A stretch of DNA of 64,000 nt from assembly GCA_030998225.1 (NCBI GenBank), contig JAPYXD010000714.1:7192001-7256000 (forward strand). Direction: 5' to 3'. A model generated the notes under the pieces. It was not told where the DNA came from. It did not search any database and worked only from the letters and a program-made list of their open reading frames with translations. This DNA comes from Diplolepis rosae. Lineage: Eukaryota > Arthropoda > Insecta > Hymenoptera > Diplolepididae. The position numbers were made by a program, and so were the translations under genes. Shown here piece after piece: positions 32,185 through 43,347 of the stretch. The first letter of the stretch is position 1, and the number at the start of each line of letters is the position of its first letter.

Positions 32185-33709
32185 GATAACACTCGAATCG
32201 TGGTTTTTTTAGTATACGGTGAAACACGGAGGTTTAACGCCCCGCGATGCTAATCTGAAAGTTCGAACCTTTTATTTTTCTCACGAATGTTGTTAAATGC
32301 ATACAATTTTTATCTGTGACTTTGGGCCTTTTTTCTGCTTACGAAGGTTGTGAAATCAGAAAAATAACTAAGTTTGGCAAGCGATGTGACTAAATTTTTG
32401 CGATTTATAATTACTCTCGCATTACTTCCGCGTTGCCCAGAATATCATGTAATTTTTTTTCTTTCACTTCGGCCCTATTTTCTGTTTACAGAGGTTATGA
32501 AATCAGAAAAAAGGCGAAGTTCTGCAAGAGATGTGACTAAATTTTTGCTATTGGTAATTACTCTCGCATTACTTTTGTATAAAAAATTCTTGATCTTGAA
32601 AAAACAATGCGATATAGCGTAGATTTATTTTTATACAGTTACCGTTCTACGTTGGCCTTTCAAGTCCTTAGCGACTTCTTGTATGAAGATAAACTCAAGA
32701 TTAACTGAATATAGATAACTGATTAAACTTCTTCAAGGTAGGAATTAGGTTCGGAGTTAAAAAAAGTTTATTGCCAAAATCTGAAACTGCATATAGTAAC
32801 TTTAAATCTCTTTATTACGAATTGATGGACCATAAAAAATAATTTGTTAAAAAAAAAATACATGCTCTTCCATTAGTTTAAACTGTATATTAAATGCAAA
32901 TTTCAGTTACTGAATGAAACCATGTTTTTTTGATACTGAATTTCAACTTCTACCAACTTTTCAAAATCCTCTCCATCGAATTTCATGTTTATTAAAACAA
33001 ACTGAGATGAAAGTGCGTGGAATAATATTTCTTTCGGATTTTTATGCACAAAGTAAAGTTGCTAAAAATCCTTTCGATTTTTATTTTCATTCAACTCTAC
33101 TTCACTCAATCAGTAGTTCAAATTATATATATATTAAAAGAAAAATCGTCTCTTCAAGAAGCCGCTACGGACTTGAAAGGCCAACGTCGAACGGTAACTG
33201 TATAAAAATAAATCTACGCTATATCGCATTGTTTTTTCAAGATCAAGAATTTTTTATACAAAAGTAATACGAGAGTAATTACCAATAGCAAAAATTTAGT
33301 CACATCGCTTGCAGAACTTCGCCTTTTTTCTGATTTTATAACCTCTGTAAACAGAAAATAGGGCCGAAGTGAAAGAAAAAAAATTACATGATATTCTGGG
33401 CAACGCGGAAGTAATGCGAGAGTAATTATAAGTCGCAAAAATTTAGTCATATCGCATGCCAAACTTAGCCTTTTTTCTGATTTCACAACCTTCGTAAGCA
33501 GAAAAAAGGCCCAAAGTCACAGATAAAAATTGTATGCATTAAACAACATTCGTGAGAAAAATAAAAGGTTCGAACTTTCAGATTAGCATCGCGGGGCGTT
33601 AAACCTTAGCCTTAAGTTAAAACATTGAAAATTTTATATGAAGGGGGGGGGGGGGGATTTCACTCCGTGTTTCACCGTAGACTAAAAAAACCACGATTTG
33701 AGTGTTATC
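32185..33709. mobile_element. 1.5-kb foldback element with long inverted arms
   Basis: Ends GATAACACTC ... GAGTGTTATC. The left arm 32185-32670 is repeated inverted in 33165-33709 ('CGCCCCGCGATGCTAATCTG' versus its complement near 33590, and the 'CAATGCGATATAGCGTAGAT' block in both). The arms carry a 12-G run on the right side. The roughly 500-bp unique centre (32670-33165) has no recognised gene. Confidence 0.7.
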
Positions 33710-33712
33710 TAT

Positions 33713-34362
33713 CGTACTTTACAACAAATGAAAATTTTTGCAATGAATGTCATCAAAAGGGATTCTAAACAATTTGTCACCCACAGAAATCTTTATTTAA
33801 CACCAACAACAATACTGTTGATGAAACATCAATGTTTTTAATTTCTCAACCATACAAATGTAAATTCTTCATCACTTTTGACGAATATCCTTTTCTAACA
33901 CCATTGCAATTTTATCATGGATGGCTATGCTCAACAAGTTTCCCGCAACAAATTTTCTTATCATGTCTAAAAAACTCTAAGACCTCAATCACACTCCAGG
34001 GAATAGGAATTTTTCAAACAAAGTCAGGTTGCAATCTTGATTCATCAACTCCATATTACCATCTCCAAAACAATTTGAATATAGTGGATAATTCAATTCC
34101 AGTTAGCAAAGCAACCATTTTTCTTGCTATAATTTTACCATTTCTATATAATATTTCTATCTAAGAGTGACACTTACTAAAAAAGGTATTAATTCTTCTT
34201 CAGCAAAAAGAAGACATGTTATTATCAACCTTCAACAACCAAGTCTTCATCCTTAAAAAATAAGCAAACATTCAAAAAATTATTCCATCTATTTCTATTT
34301 CTAGTGCACTGGAATTAACTTTAGCACTAATTATCATCACTTTACTTATGATTAAAATTTAG
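33713..34362 (+). pseudogene. E4 copy: F-type glycoprotein 2, C-terminal part
   Basis: Resumes with 'YFTTNENFCNECH', has a stop at 33767, then an open stretch from about 33790. It contains 'WLCST', 'LSCLKNS' and 'LQGIGIFQTKSGC', which is the conserved G-x-G-I...C block of F-type Env ectodomains, and ends with a hydrophobic C-terminal membrane anchor ('LTLALIIITLLMI') and a stop at 34360. These features match errantivirus/baculovirus F-type envelope proteins and identify glycoprotein 2 as different in type from glycoprotein 1. Confidence 0.65.
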
Positions 34363-34470
34363 GATTGGTATTATTAAAAATTCAAAAAATATCTTAAAAA
34401 ATAAACAACACACCAACACGTATTGAACTTGTAAAATAACTCCTTTAAGCTCAGTGACAAAACCTTTACT

Positions 34471-34541
34471 TGCCGAGACGAATCCGAGGCGCGATCAGTC
34501 CTGCGAGCACTGTCGCGAGTCTCGCAATGTCCCGAATTATG
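34471..34541 (-). repeat. Fragment of the short inverted-repeat element (- strand)
   Basis: Inverted match to the 'GAGACTCGCGACAATGCTCG' and 'GACTGATCGCGCCTCGG' core of the copy at 48455-48997. Confidence 0.7.
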
Positions 34542-34865
34542 TATTATTATGTAGACGATGGGATAATTTTATTAAGATGAGAAATTTGTGTTCCAGTCGG
34601 TTGAAATAGTCGATTCTCCGATCCCAGGTTTTAGAGAGGATTTGTTAAGGCGATTCCCCTTCACTTTTTACATTCGTTGAACTCGGGGTTGAATTATAAC
34701 TGGACCAACTGGCGGTTAATAATCTGATGAGACTGGACTAGACTGGACTGAAATCGCAGTATAGAGATGATGACACTGGACTGACTGGACTGACTTCTAT
34801 TGGAACCTTTGATTTTTATAGGCCTTTGAAAGGCCAACTATGGTGGGAGTAAAAAACATGGTGTA

Positions 34866-35763
34866 CAGTATGTTCCCCAAGAAAAGGTACGCGTTTTCTC
34901 AGAAAGTTTCGAAGATTTTTATTCCGTTCTTTTATTTCCTGACTGTACGTTTAAAAAGCTACGGCGGAACCACCGATTCGTTTTAGTCTTGTTCGAAGTG
35001 TCAGATATTACACAACATTAGGGTATGAGTGCTACATCTACATCTACATCTTTCATACTCAGCTGCTGCCAAAGTGCTTAAAAAGTCTAAGCACTTCGTG
35101 CAAATGTGGGTGAAGCGGTAAAGGGATAAAAAACTGTCGATGACCTGCCAGGGATAGGAGAGATGCGAGCAACGTCCAGTAAGGAGGATAAGATGATCGT
35201 TGCACTGTTCAAGCGCAGCCCAACTCTCCGGTCGCGTGAAGCCAGAGCTTTTTACTGAGAACCTCAACGCTCAAAAAATGCTTGAAATTTACGAACATGG
35301 CCTTCTGAGATCTGCAAAGAAGATGTTTGGAGCCAACAATAAGGATTGGATCCTTCAAGAGGACAACGACCTTAAACATCGCTGTCACCCCTGCACGTCC
35401 TGGAAGGCGGAAAATGGCATCACGACCTTGGACTGGCTTTCACAATCTCCTGATGCGAATCCAATAGAAAATGTGTGGAGTGTCGTGAAGAGGAAACTTG
35501 CAGGAAGGCGTGCATTCACCCTGAAGCAGCTCTTTCGACGAATTAAGGAGGCATGGCGCTCTCTACCTACAGAATATGCCGGAAAACTTGTCGAGAGCAT
35601 GCCCAGAAAGTGCCAGGCCATTATTCAGAACAACGGCGATTTGACAGTTTATTAGGCGAGTGCGCCTTAGTGCTTTATGTGCACTGTTGTGCCTAAAAAG
35701 AAAAATTAGGTTTTCATCAAAACTTTCAGAGTCACCGCCTACCTTTTCTTGTGGAACAGACTG
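34866..35763 (+). mobile_element. Tc1-like element, internally deleted
   Basis: About 900 bp between TA dinucleotides (34864-34865, 35764-35765). Ends CAGTATGTTCCCCAAGAAAAGG and its inverted counterpart (CAGTCTGTTCCACAAG when read on -). It sits inside the type C LTR. Confidence 0.8.
35200..35655 (+). pseudogene. Tc1-like transposase, C-terminal catalytic half
   Basis: Open for 151 codons. After a short degenerate leader it carries 'WILQEDNDLKH' (second catalytic Asp) and 'WLSQSPDANPIENVWSVVKR' with the catalytic Glu, then the usual 'CQAIIQNNGDLTVY' C-terminus. Upstream (35030-35195) scraps of the N-terminal helix-turn-helix remain, but the middle with the first Asp is deleted, so the element is non-autonomous. 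Confidence 0.82.
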
Positions 35764-36023
35764 TACCACCTGTTTCATATTTGGTACTAAAGCTTAGGAT
35801 TGGATGAGTTGCCTTCTCCGCTGACTCACGCTCCGATAAAATTTATTACCTAGCATTAATGTCAAGGCCAAATATATCAATTCTATTTTAATCTGCCTTT
35901 CGATTTTTACGATCTTCCTATTTCTTATTAGATCCTTAATTTGTTTGTTACTCTAGGTGGTAGAGTCGCGAGACGTGACACTTAGTAGAACTGATCCTTT
36001 TCAAAAGAAATTTCTGTAGAAAA

Positions 36024-36428
36024 ATGATACCAACTCTAGCAGAACCTATTGTAATCCATCTTGGACCAGTAGGCAGTGTATGTGCGCAAGAATATCCGAT
36101 AACTTACGCACATTTATTAAATAGCTATTGCTTTTATTTGGAACCGTTGGCATTATTTTTATATTATAATCATGAAACACAAAAAAGATACTGTCAATTT
36201 TCTTTCGAAAAACTAGATCAAGAGACTCAAAAATGTGAAATTTTTACCTCGTGGCATCCCATTTGTAAATTATAATTTATATATATGAACTGTCACAGTT
36301 GCGAAGAAATATCAATTAGTCTGCGACAAAGAGCACCTAGTTGTAAGGCATGCATCGAGCAATATTTAAACAACAATCTAGAAATGAATCACGGAAAAGA
36401 AATATTAGTAAAAAATATCCTTGCATGA
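36024..36428 (+). pseudogene. E4 copy: Cys-rich protein 1
   Basis: ATG four bases after an acceptor-like TTTCTGTAG. The first 83 codons are open (Cys-containing, aromatic-rich). After a stop at 36273 the same gene goes on in another frame from 36284: 'NCHSCEEIS', then 'APSCKACIEQYL' and 'KEILVKNIL', ending at 36426. The CxxC...CxxC end is paralogous to Cys-rich protein 2. No known family. Only the tail is present in E3 (19152-19245). Confidence 0.5.
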
Positions 36429-36486
36429 TTTATAACCATCTACCTTGAACGCATATAAATCAAGAATGAATATATATATAAAATAT

Positions 36487-36960
36487 TGTAAATTCACTCT
36501 TAGAAAAATGCTGCCCCGAGAATTTGAACCAATCGAAGGAGAAGAAGTTCAAGCAAGAGAGCAAGATGTTAAACCGCGTTTTGAACATCGTTTATGGTCG
36601 GCATATTATTGCACAACCCTAATCGAAGATTTTTATAAGAAAGTTATTAAAAAAAACTTGTTTGCGGGGAATTTTATAGCACGAAACTTACCTTCTTTGA
36701 GTCCAAGGTGCCATTACCCGTCGAAATAGAGCACATCGTCACAAAAGACTTATACTATATTTTAAAGCTCTCTAGCCTCGACTGCTGCTCCCTTTGAAAT
36801 AGAATAATTTTTTACCTGTGGTAAAGAACAGATCTATGCCTAAATTGTGCCGAACATTTAATAGATCTATACTAACAAAAAGCATTTTATAACGACGTCG
36901 ATTCCGAAGCTATGATCATTATTCATAACCACCACTGAAAAAAACATATATATATTGGAT
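36487..36960 (+). pseudogene. E4 copy: Cys-rich protein 2 remnant
   Basis: ATG five bases after TTCACTCTTAG; 'MLPREFEPIEGE' matches 'MLPQDFESIQAE' at 19377. The frame stops at 36727; decayed sequence continues to the mariner insertion at 36964. Confidence 0.6.
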
Positions 36961-36963
36961 CTA

Positions 36964-38214
36964 TAACTTAATTTGTGCGGTTTGCAACGAGATGGCGTAA
37001 CTTGATTATTATTCCATCGTTCCAATATTCCGAACATGCTTTGGAAAGCTGCAGTCATTGTGCGTCTTCTTCAAGACGCATAAACAACAATAATTTTTTT
37101 ACTCAAATATGTCGAACATTGTGCCTGAAAAAGTGTTTTTACGGGGAGTTCTTCTTCATTACTTTAATATAAAGAAAACTGCGGCCGAAAGTCATTGTAT
37201 TTTGGCGGAAGTTTATGGTGAACATGCTCTAGCTGAGCGAACGTGCCAAAAATGGTTTGCACGATTTAAAAGTGGTCATTTTGGCTTGGAAGACGAAGAA
37301 CGTCCTGGGAAGCCAAAAAAGTTTGAAGATGAAGAACTGGAAGCATTAATCGATGAATATTGTTGCCAAAAACAAGGAGATCTCGCTGAATCTTTGGGAG
37401 TCACTCAAGCAGCCATTTCGAAACGTTTAAAAGCAGCCGGAAGCATTCAAAAGCAAGGAAATTGGATTCCACATGAACTCAAGCCGAGAGACGTTGAAAG
37501 GCGGTTTTGCATGTCCGAAATGCTGCTGGAACGCTACAAAAAGAAGTCATTTTTGCATCGTATTGTTACTGGTGATGAAAAATGGATCCATTACGACAAC
37601 CCCAAGCGGAAAAAATCATATGTGAAACCCGGCCAACCAGCCAAATCAACGGCAAAGCCGAATATTCATGGCGCGAAGGTAATGCTCCGTATTTAATGGG
37701 ATCAGAAGGGTGTGCTGTATTATGAGCTGCTAAAACCGGGTGAAACCATCAATGGAAAACGCTACCGAACACAATTAATCCTTTTAAGAAGAGCAATAGC
37801 TGAAAAACGCCCGGAATATGCGACCAGACACGAGGCAATATTTTTCCAACATGACAACGCTCATCCCCATGCTGCTATTCTGGTTGAGAACTATTTGGAA
37901 AACAGTGGATGGGAAGTTTTACCCCACCAGCCTTATAGCCCAGACCTTGCCCCTTCTGACTACCAGTTGTTCCGGTCGATGCAGAACGTACTCACTAGAA
38001 TACGGTTCTCATCAGAATAGGGTATCAAAAATTGGCTTGATTCATTCTTGGCCACCAAGCCGGCGCAGTTCTTTTGGGATGGAATCCACAAATTGCCAGA
38101 AAGATGGGAAAAAGTCATAGCTTTAGATGGGCAATACTTTGAATAATACTATCGTACATGTTTTGCTTAAATAAACGTTCAAATTTTGAAAAAAAAACCG
38201 CACTAAATAAGTTA
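36964..38214 (+). mobile_element. Mariner element
   Basis: 1.25 kb bounded by TA (36962-36963 and 38215-38216), with inverted ends TAACTTAATTTGTGCGGTTT and (on -) TAACTTATTTAGTGCGGTTT. Inserted in the E4 copy between Cys-rich gene 2 and the last dsRBD gene. Confidence 0.88.
37109..38146 (+). pseudogene. Mariner transposase (DD34D), two nonsense codons
   Basis: Full family length (345 codons) in a single frame with in-frame stops at 37694 and 38018. N-terminal helix-turn-helix region ('ILAEVYGEHALAERTCQKWF'), 'GVTQAAISKRL', then the catalytic motifs 'TGDEKWIHYDN', 'HDNAHPH' and 'YSPDLAPSDYQLF', and the usual ending 'LPERWEKVIALDGQYFE'. It cuts and pastes itself at TA sites. Only two point changes inactivate it, so it is among the youngest insertions in the intron. 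Confidence 0.92.
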
Positions 38215-38526
38215 TATTTTTCTTATTATAATAAAGAAATGTCAAATCACTTTCATTAAATAACTTTCCCTTTTTTTATTTTATTTTTTTCAGTCGCTGT
38301 CCAGAACCATATAACTCATATTTCAAACTGCGATAGTGAATTAATTTTTATATCATGTATCAACAAATAGGCCATTTTTCTACCTGCACAGAACCTATAT
38401 TTGAAAACATAACGACCAAATAGAAAAAAAACTGAATGCAAGACAACATTTTCATATAATAAAACCAACATATCTCTTAATAAACTTACAGATAATTTTC
38501 TAAACATTTTTTTGCATATCAGGGCA
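38215..38526 (+). other. Gene-less E4 sequence after mariner
   Basis: AT-rich; holds the acceptor-like region before the next dsRBD gene (TTTTTGCATATCAG at 38519). Confidence 0.4.
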
Positions 38527-38820
38527 ATGTCCGTGCAAACAAGATGCTTACCGAAAGGTACTGCTGTACAATTTTCGAACGAGATAAGCATAGAATATGA
38601 TTTCTCCGAACTCTCACATATTGTAGTCACTTGGAAAACACCAAGAACTGCCGCCGTTCCAAGCAACTTGCGAAATTTTTAAAAATAAAATAACTTTTTC
38701 TTGTTTCGGTGAACCATCCCTCAAAAAAAATCTGCAAAGCAAAATGCAGAAACTGAAATGAGGAAATGCTTTCCAACCAATATAATTTTAGAAGAATTTC
38801 CAGTCTTCCTCAATGGAAAA
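38527..38820 (+). pseudogene. E4 copy: dsRBD/zinc-knuckle protein, decayed
   Basis: Aligns with 19847-20140: 'EISIEYDFSEL', then with frame errors the 'ELPPF.ATCEIF' strand and a damaged basic helix. No knuckle left. Confidence 0.6.
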
Positions 38821-39217
38821 TACAAAAATATTTTTAACCAACGATAATAATAATTATAAAATATTCCTGAAAAACTGAACAAATAATGGTATTAGATTAA
38901 GTACCTTACTGTATTGTTCTTGTTCTACAACTAAACATTAGTTAAGAACGAGAAGAATTCCTTTATTCATTATATATTCAAATTTTTAATCGAACAAAAT
39001 TTATTTTTTACTATAAATACAATAAAAGTTTTTCATAAAAAAAATGTAAATTACGTCAACTAAAATTATGTGAAAAAAATGCCAGTTATATAAAAAACTG
39101 TTAACATAAAATTTTTTGTAACTACATTTCAAATCATGCAAATTAAAAGCAATGTACTCTTCTTCCGAAGATTCGATCGCGGATGCTTCACCCCCCCCCC
39201 CCGCCGCTTGAACTAGT
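38821..39217 (+). other. 3' UTR of E4
   Basis: AT-rich; ends with 'GAAGATTCGATCGCGGATGC' as in E2, plus a C12 run. Confidence 0.55.
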
Positions 39218-39225
39218 GGGGGGGG
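39218..39225 (+). promoter_or_regulatory. Polypurine tract of E4
   Basis: GGGGGGGG run just before the LTR start. Confidence 0.65.
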
Positions 39226-39375
39226 TGTCACGTCCCGCGACATATTTGAATGTATCATAGGCACAGGCTAGGTCTGGGGAAAAATCTGGGAAAGTTACTG
39301 AAAAGAGAGAAAACCACCTATAGAAAAGAGAGGTACCATATAACTACGTCACACATAGCGGTATACTGAAACGTG
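39226..39375 (+). repeat. LTR of E4 (subfamily B), truncated
   Basis: Starts TGTCACGTCCCGCGACATA and follows the E2 LTR for about 150 bp; homology then ends, probably where the Penelope element was inserted. Confidence 0.75.
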
Positions 39376-39527
39376 TAACAAAAATAGCCAAAGACTTTAG
39401 TAGAAAATATCATAAGATGTTACCTTAAACAGTTCGTTGCGAGGATTTCGAATTTATAAAAAAAAAAAATTTTTATAAAAAAATTTATAAATTCATCAAA
39501 ATTAATATACATGGATATTATGAGGAA

Positions 39528-40108
39528 TTGAGACGCACTTACTGTCCTAACTTTGTGGAGTATATCAAGGAATGGAAAAAACTCGGTATTACACTGGAAA
39601 GAAGAAAGATGCAGAGGAATTTCTTATTTAATTGTAAATCAAGTAATGTCTTTCCACAACACATTTTAAATACCTGTTATGTTAATGTTAGATGCTTTTC
39701 GAGAAATGTTCAGACTAAATTGGAAAAATCAATACAACTTTTTAGCAAAAAAATTTTAGAACACGAAATCACAGTTATTATACAGGAAATTCAATATATA
39801 CAAAAACAAATTTCTATTCTGAAAAGTAAAATTATTAATATTTCAACAATTGATTTTTTTACACAATTATACAATAAGCAGTTACCAACTTTCAACAAAA
39901 TTTCTCACAATTCTTTTAGTATGCTCAACAATAAATTAGAAAACCTCAAAATTACACAATTACCTAAATTCATTACTGATAAAGAAAATTGGGTCGTGAA
40001 TATTTCAAATAAGCAGATCCCAAACAATGTCTTAGAAATTCTTGGTCTTAATGGAAAATTTAATTACGTTCATACTAAAAATACTTTACCTATTAATAAG
40101 ATTGTCAC
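39528..40108 (+). pseudogene. Penelope-like element ORF, N-terminal part
   Basis: Open from 39528 (no ATG; the frame also runs upstream, so the 5' end is truncated) to the hAT insertion at 40109. The protein is Lys/Asn/Ile-rich with a helical region ('EIQYIQKQISILKSKI') and is the usual N-terminal domain of Penelope-like RTs. When the hAT element and one copy of its 8-bp duplication are disregarded, the frame continues without a break at 43348. Confidence 0.75.
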
Positions 40109-43100
40109 CAGGGCCGGCTTAAGAAGACTTGGCGCCCTAGGCGAAATAAATATTTGCGCCCCTCTGATCTGCCAAAATAAATTAATCTATCTCTAAGCAA
40201 TCAGAAGTAATATTTTCACGATCAATTAAATAAAAATCGAGATCTTTTATTTGAATTAACGCAAGTATTTACTCTCTTAGAGCCTCTTTTTTTTATTCTC
40301 ATATAATTTTAACATACAATAAAGTCATTGCACATTTAGAAAAATATAATCAATTACACATTCTTTCGTAGTAATAAAATAGCAGTGCAAATACTTGCTA
40401 CAATTTTTCTTAATTGGATAATCGCAAGTTTCTTTGGTAAGATTCTTCTTATGTAATCAAAAGTTGGAATGTGCCGAATCACAAGACTATCCCGATTTTT
40501 CGCGCTTTCTGCTTGGAAGAAGATGAAATAATTTCATTCATTTCAATAGACTGAGCAATTTCATGTTCTATTGACAGAGCAGCCAGTCCAACAAGACGGT
40601 CTTCTGAAATAGTCGATCATAAATAGGTTTTTATAAGTTTCAATTTGGAAAAACTTCGCTCAGCAGTGGCTACTGAAACGGGAAGAGTCAAGAAAATTCT
40701 GAGAGCAACAACTACATTTGGCAAGACTTCTGGAAGATTGTAATCATATATGTAATTTAATACATCCAATGGTTTTGAATTCAAAGACACTTTTCTCGCC
40801 ACAGCTTGCAATTCACTACACAGTTCATTAGCATCAATATCTTTTGAATCCTTGTAAGTCAAAAACTTTTCTAGTTTCAAGCAACTTTCAAAAATTTTCT
40901 CACGTGTCTCATTTACCAAATTGTGCACATTGTAAAGAAAACAGAATGCTGAATTTACTTCGTTCAATTGAGAAAATCTTTCGTCGACGGAATTGATTGT
41001 CGTGTCAAGAATAGGGAAAAAAACTGTACTTTAAACTTTTCTCTGCCATCCACAATGGGCTCATCTTCTGCTTCATACGAAAATTGTTCTTTTTTCTTTC
41101 TTAATCGAGTTGGATTACGCATTGATTGAAATTGGGTCGAAATTTCGAGTTCTTTAACGAGTTCTTTAGCTTCTTTCAACATTTCATTAAAACCCGAATC
41201 AGACCTGCAATCTACAAGAAATGATCTGGTAATTTGCACTTTTTTTGAAGCAGCGTGCAGATCAAAGTCTTTGGATTGAAATAATTTGCTCGTAATATTT
41301 ATTTCGAAAAAAATTTTGTACCATATTACAAGAGATCCGACAAATTCGAAATTTGTGATTTTTTGGACTAATCCACGAGCTTCTACACGTATCAAATTAC
41401 CAGATGCCCCCCTCAGAGTATCATTATCGACAATGTCCATCAGAGCATCATGTACATTACTTATTTGAAATCGAAGTGGTTTTAAAGCATCAATTCTACT
41501 TTCCCATCTTGTATCACTCAGTGGTTTCAAAGTAAAATTGGTCACATGACGTAATAAAACAGCCCAACGTTGGGTCGAAGCAGAAAAAAACACATAAATG
41601 CTTTGGACAGAACTGAAAAAATGCACAGCCTCTAAACAACATTTAGCTCCATCATTGACCACCAGATTCAGATAGTGATTACTGCAAGGAACAAAAAAAG
41701 CTCGTGGATTAATATCCAAAATTTTACGTTGAACACCATTATTTTTTCCTTTCATGTCCTTAGTCATACTGGCAGCTGTCGTTTTGGTGAGTGGCAAAAA
41801 TCCTAAAAAATGTTCTCTAACTTTACATTTGTCTGATGTATCAACAACTCGAACAATCACAGTCATTTGCTCAACATGACTTATATCCGGTGTGCAATCC
41901 AATATGATTGAATAATATTTTGCGAAGTGAACTGAAGCAAGGATTTTCTTCTGTACAGCCAAATGAAGCAAACTTATCATTTCATTTTGCATGTTTTTCC
42001 CTAAGTAATGTACATGAGTTTCTTTGTCGCGAACTCTTCTAAGATGTTCATTCATAACAGGATCGAACAAACTCAAATATTCCACGAATTTCAAAAAATT
42101 GCCATTATTCACAGTGAATAATGTTTCTTCTGTTCCTCGAAGAGCCAAATTTTGTGATCCAAGAACTCGTATCAAAGTAAACAGCCTTTCTAAAACTTGT
42201 TTCCAATACTTTTCTTCCTCCCCTATTAAATGCAAATTTTCGTTATCAATGCATTTATTTTTTTCCAACCTCAATTCAAATTCTTTCCATGTTTGGAAAC
42301 GTGTAACGTGATCATGCCTTTTTTCATGATTTGCTAATATTGCAGATATATTTTTCCAGTCATTTGACTTAATTCTTACTTACAACAAAAACAAAATATC
42401 GCATCTTCTGAAACTGAATATTGAAGCCATTGACGACAAATGCTCTTTATTTTTAGGAAAATCGAAATCAGTTATCTGAATTGGACCATGTTCTACTAAA
42501 ATCTGGCGCAAATAGTGATCACAGTTTTACCAAATTGCAGGATCGCTATAATTGGTAACCTCACTTGGAATCGTTTTAGATACTTTGTTGTCTGATGTTC
42601 GCATTTTTTCATTTTCTTTTCTTGGTTTTTTTTCATTCGTCATTTCATCATCATTTTCCGAAGAAAGTTGTGCCTGGTTATCTTCTTTTTGAGAGGCGTC
42701 AGATTTTTCTTTTTGTTTTTCCGGAGAAACATTTTTCTCTCGAAAAATATATTTCTGTAACGAACCCTCTTGTTTTGAAAGTGATTTTTCCTTTTCAGCT
42801 TGGCGTTTGCGATACTCGGCACCCGATAATTTTTTTCTACCGGACATATTTAATTTTCCCTAAGAAATAATTATAAAGAAAAATAGAAAAGCAAAATACA
42901 GAGAAGTTTCATGACACAGAATATAACCTCTTCGAACTTACGAAACGTAACTTACGTTTCAGAATAATTGTCTAGATACGTAGAAATCTCTCGATAATCG
43001 ACAAGAGGTAGCAAAGAATAAGACTGTTACTATATTATACAAGTTGTAATCTTGTAATTTACATTATTTTCCATCAATGAAAATACAAATTTATGAAAAT

Positions 43101-43339
43101 GACAGGAAAAATGTTCCAACATAAGATATGCCAATATTGCCAATGACCATTACATAATAAAATGTGTATGCATAGATAACGTGAATAGTATTTCATTAAT
43201 TGGTCACTAGGCTTCGCTATAATTTTTTGCGGTAAATTTGAAATAAGAGATGAATATTTCGAACTTTTTTCTTTGATTTGTCTTTATTTTGCCGCCCTAG
43301 GCACTTGCCTAGTTCGCCTATATGGTAGAGCCGGCCCTG
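40109..43339 (-). mobile_element. hAT DNA transposon
   Basis: 3.23 kb with ends CAGGGCCGGCTTAAG and (on -) CAGGGCCGGCTCTACC, and flanking 8-bp duplication ATTGTCAC at 40101-40108 and 43340-43347. Both ends share a 'GCGCCCTAGGCG' type subterminal motif. Transposase on the - strand. Confidence 0.95.
40617..42847 (-). pseudogene. hAT transposase (ZMYM1-like), frameshifted
   Basis: - strand gene from an ATG at 42847. N-terminus 'SGAEYRKRQAEKEK' with a Lys/Glu/Ser-rich region; a stop near 42527 and a frame change near 42375 within the TTF-type zinc finger. Then comes a long open part (about 42370-40964) with 'YYSIILDCTPDISHVEQM' (catalytic Asp region), 'VPCSNHYLNLVV' and 'LSDTRWESR'. After another frame change the C-terminal dimerisation domain reads 'LPVSVATAERSFSKLKLIK'. 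This is the family of zinc finger MYM-type protein 1-like hAT transposases common in insects. Few lesions: a young insertion. Confidence 0.88.
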
Positions 43340-43347
43340 ATTGTCAC

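Larger units (their letters stand above)
34555..35980 (-). repeat. LTR (type C) on the - strand, split by a Tc1 element
   Basis: The - strand start TGTCACGTCTCGCGACTC is at 35980. Sequence 35767-35980 and 34580-34863 match the LTR at 62711-63663 (for example 'GGCGATTCCCCTTCACTTTT' and 'GACTGGACTAGACTGGACT'). The distal end is lost near 34560. Inserted in the E4 copy between glycoprotein 2 and Cys-rich gene 1. Confidence 0.7.

Noticed and set aside
32374..32622. Frame in the foldback arm, repeated on - strand at 33214-33486
   Set aside because: It appears twice only because the arms are inverted copies; repeats of 'LALL' come from the repeated DNA, with no protein family recognised.
39001..39264. 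- strand frame over the E4 3' UTR and polypurine tract
   Set aside because: The apparent 'ESSEEE' motif comes from the conserved pre-polypurine tract DNA block; other copies do not keep the frame.
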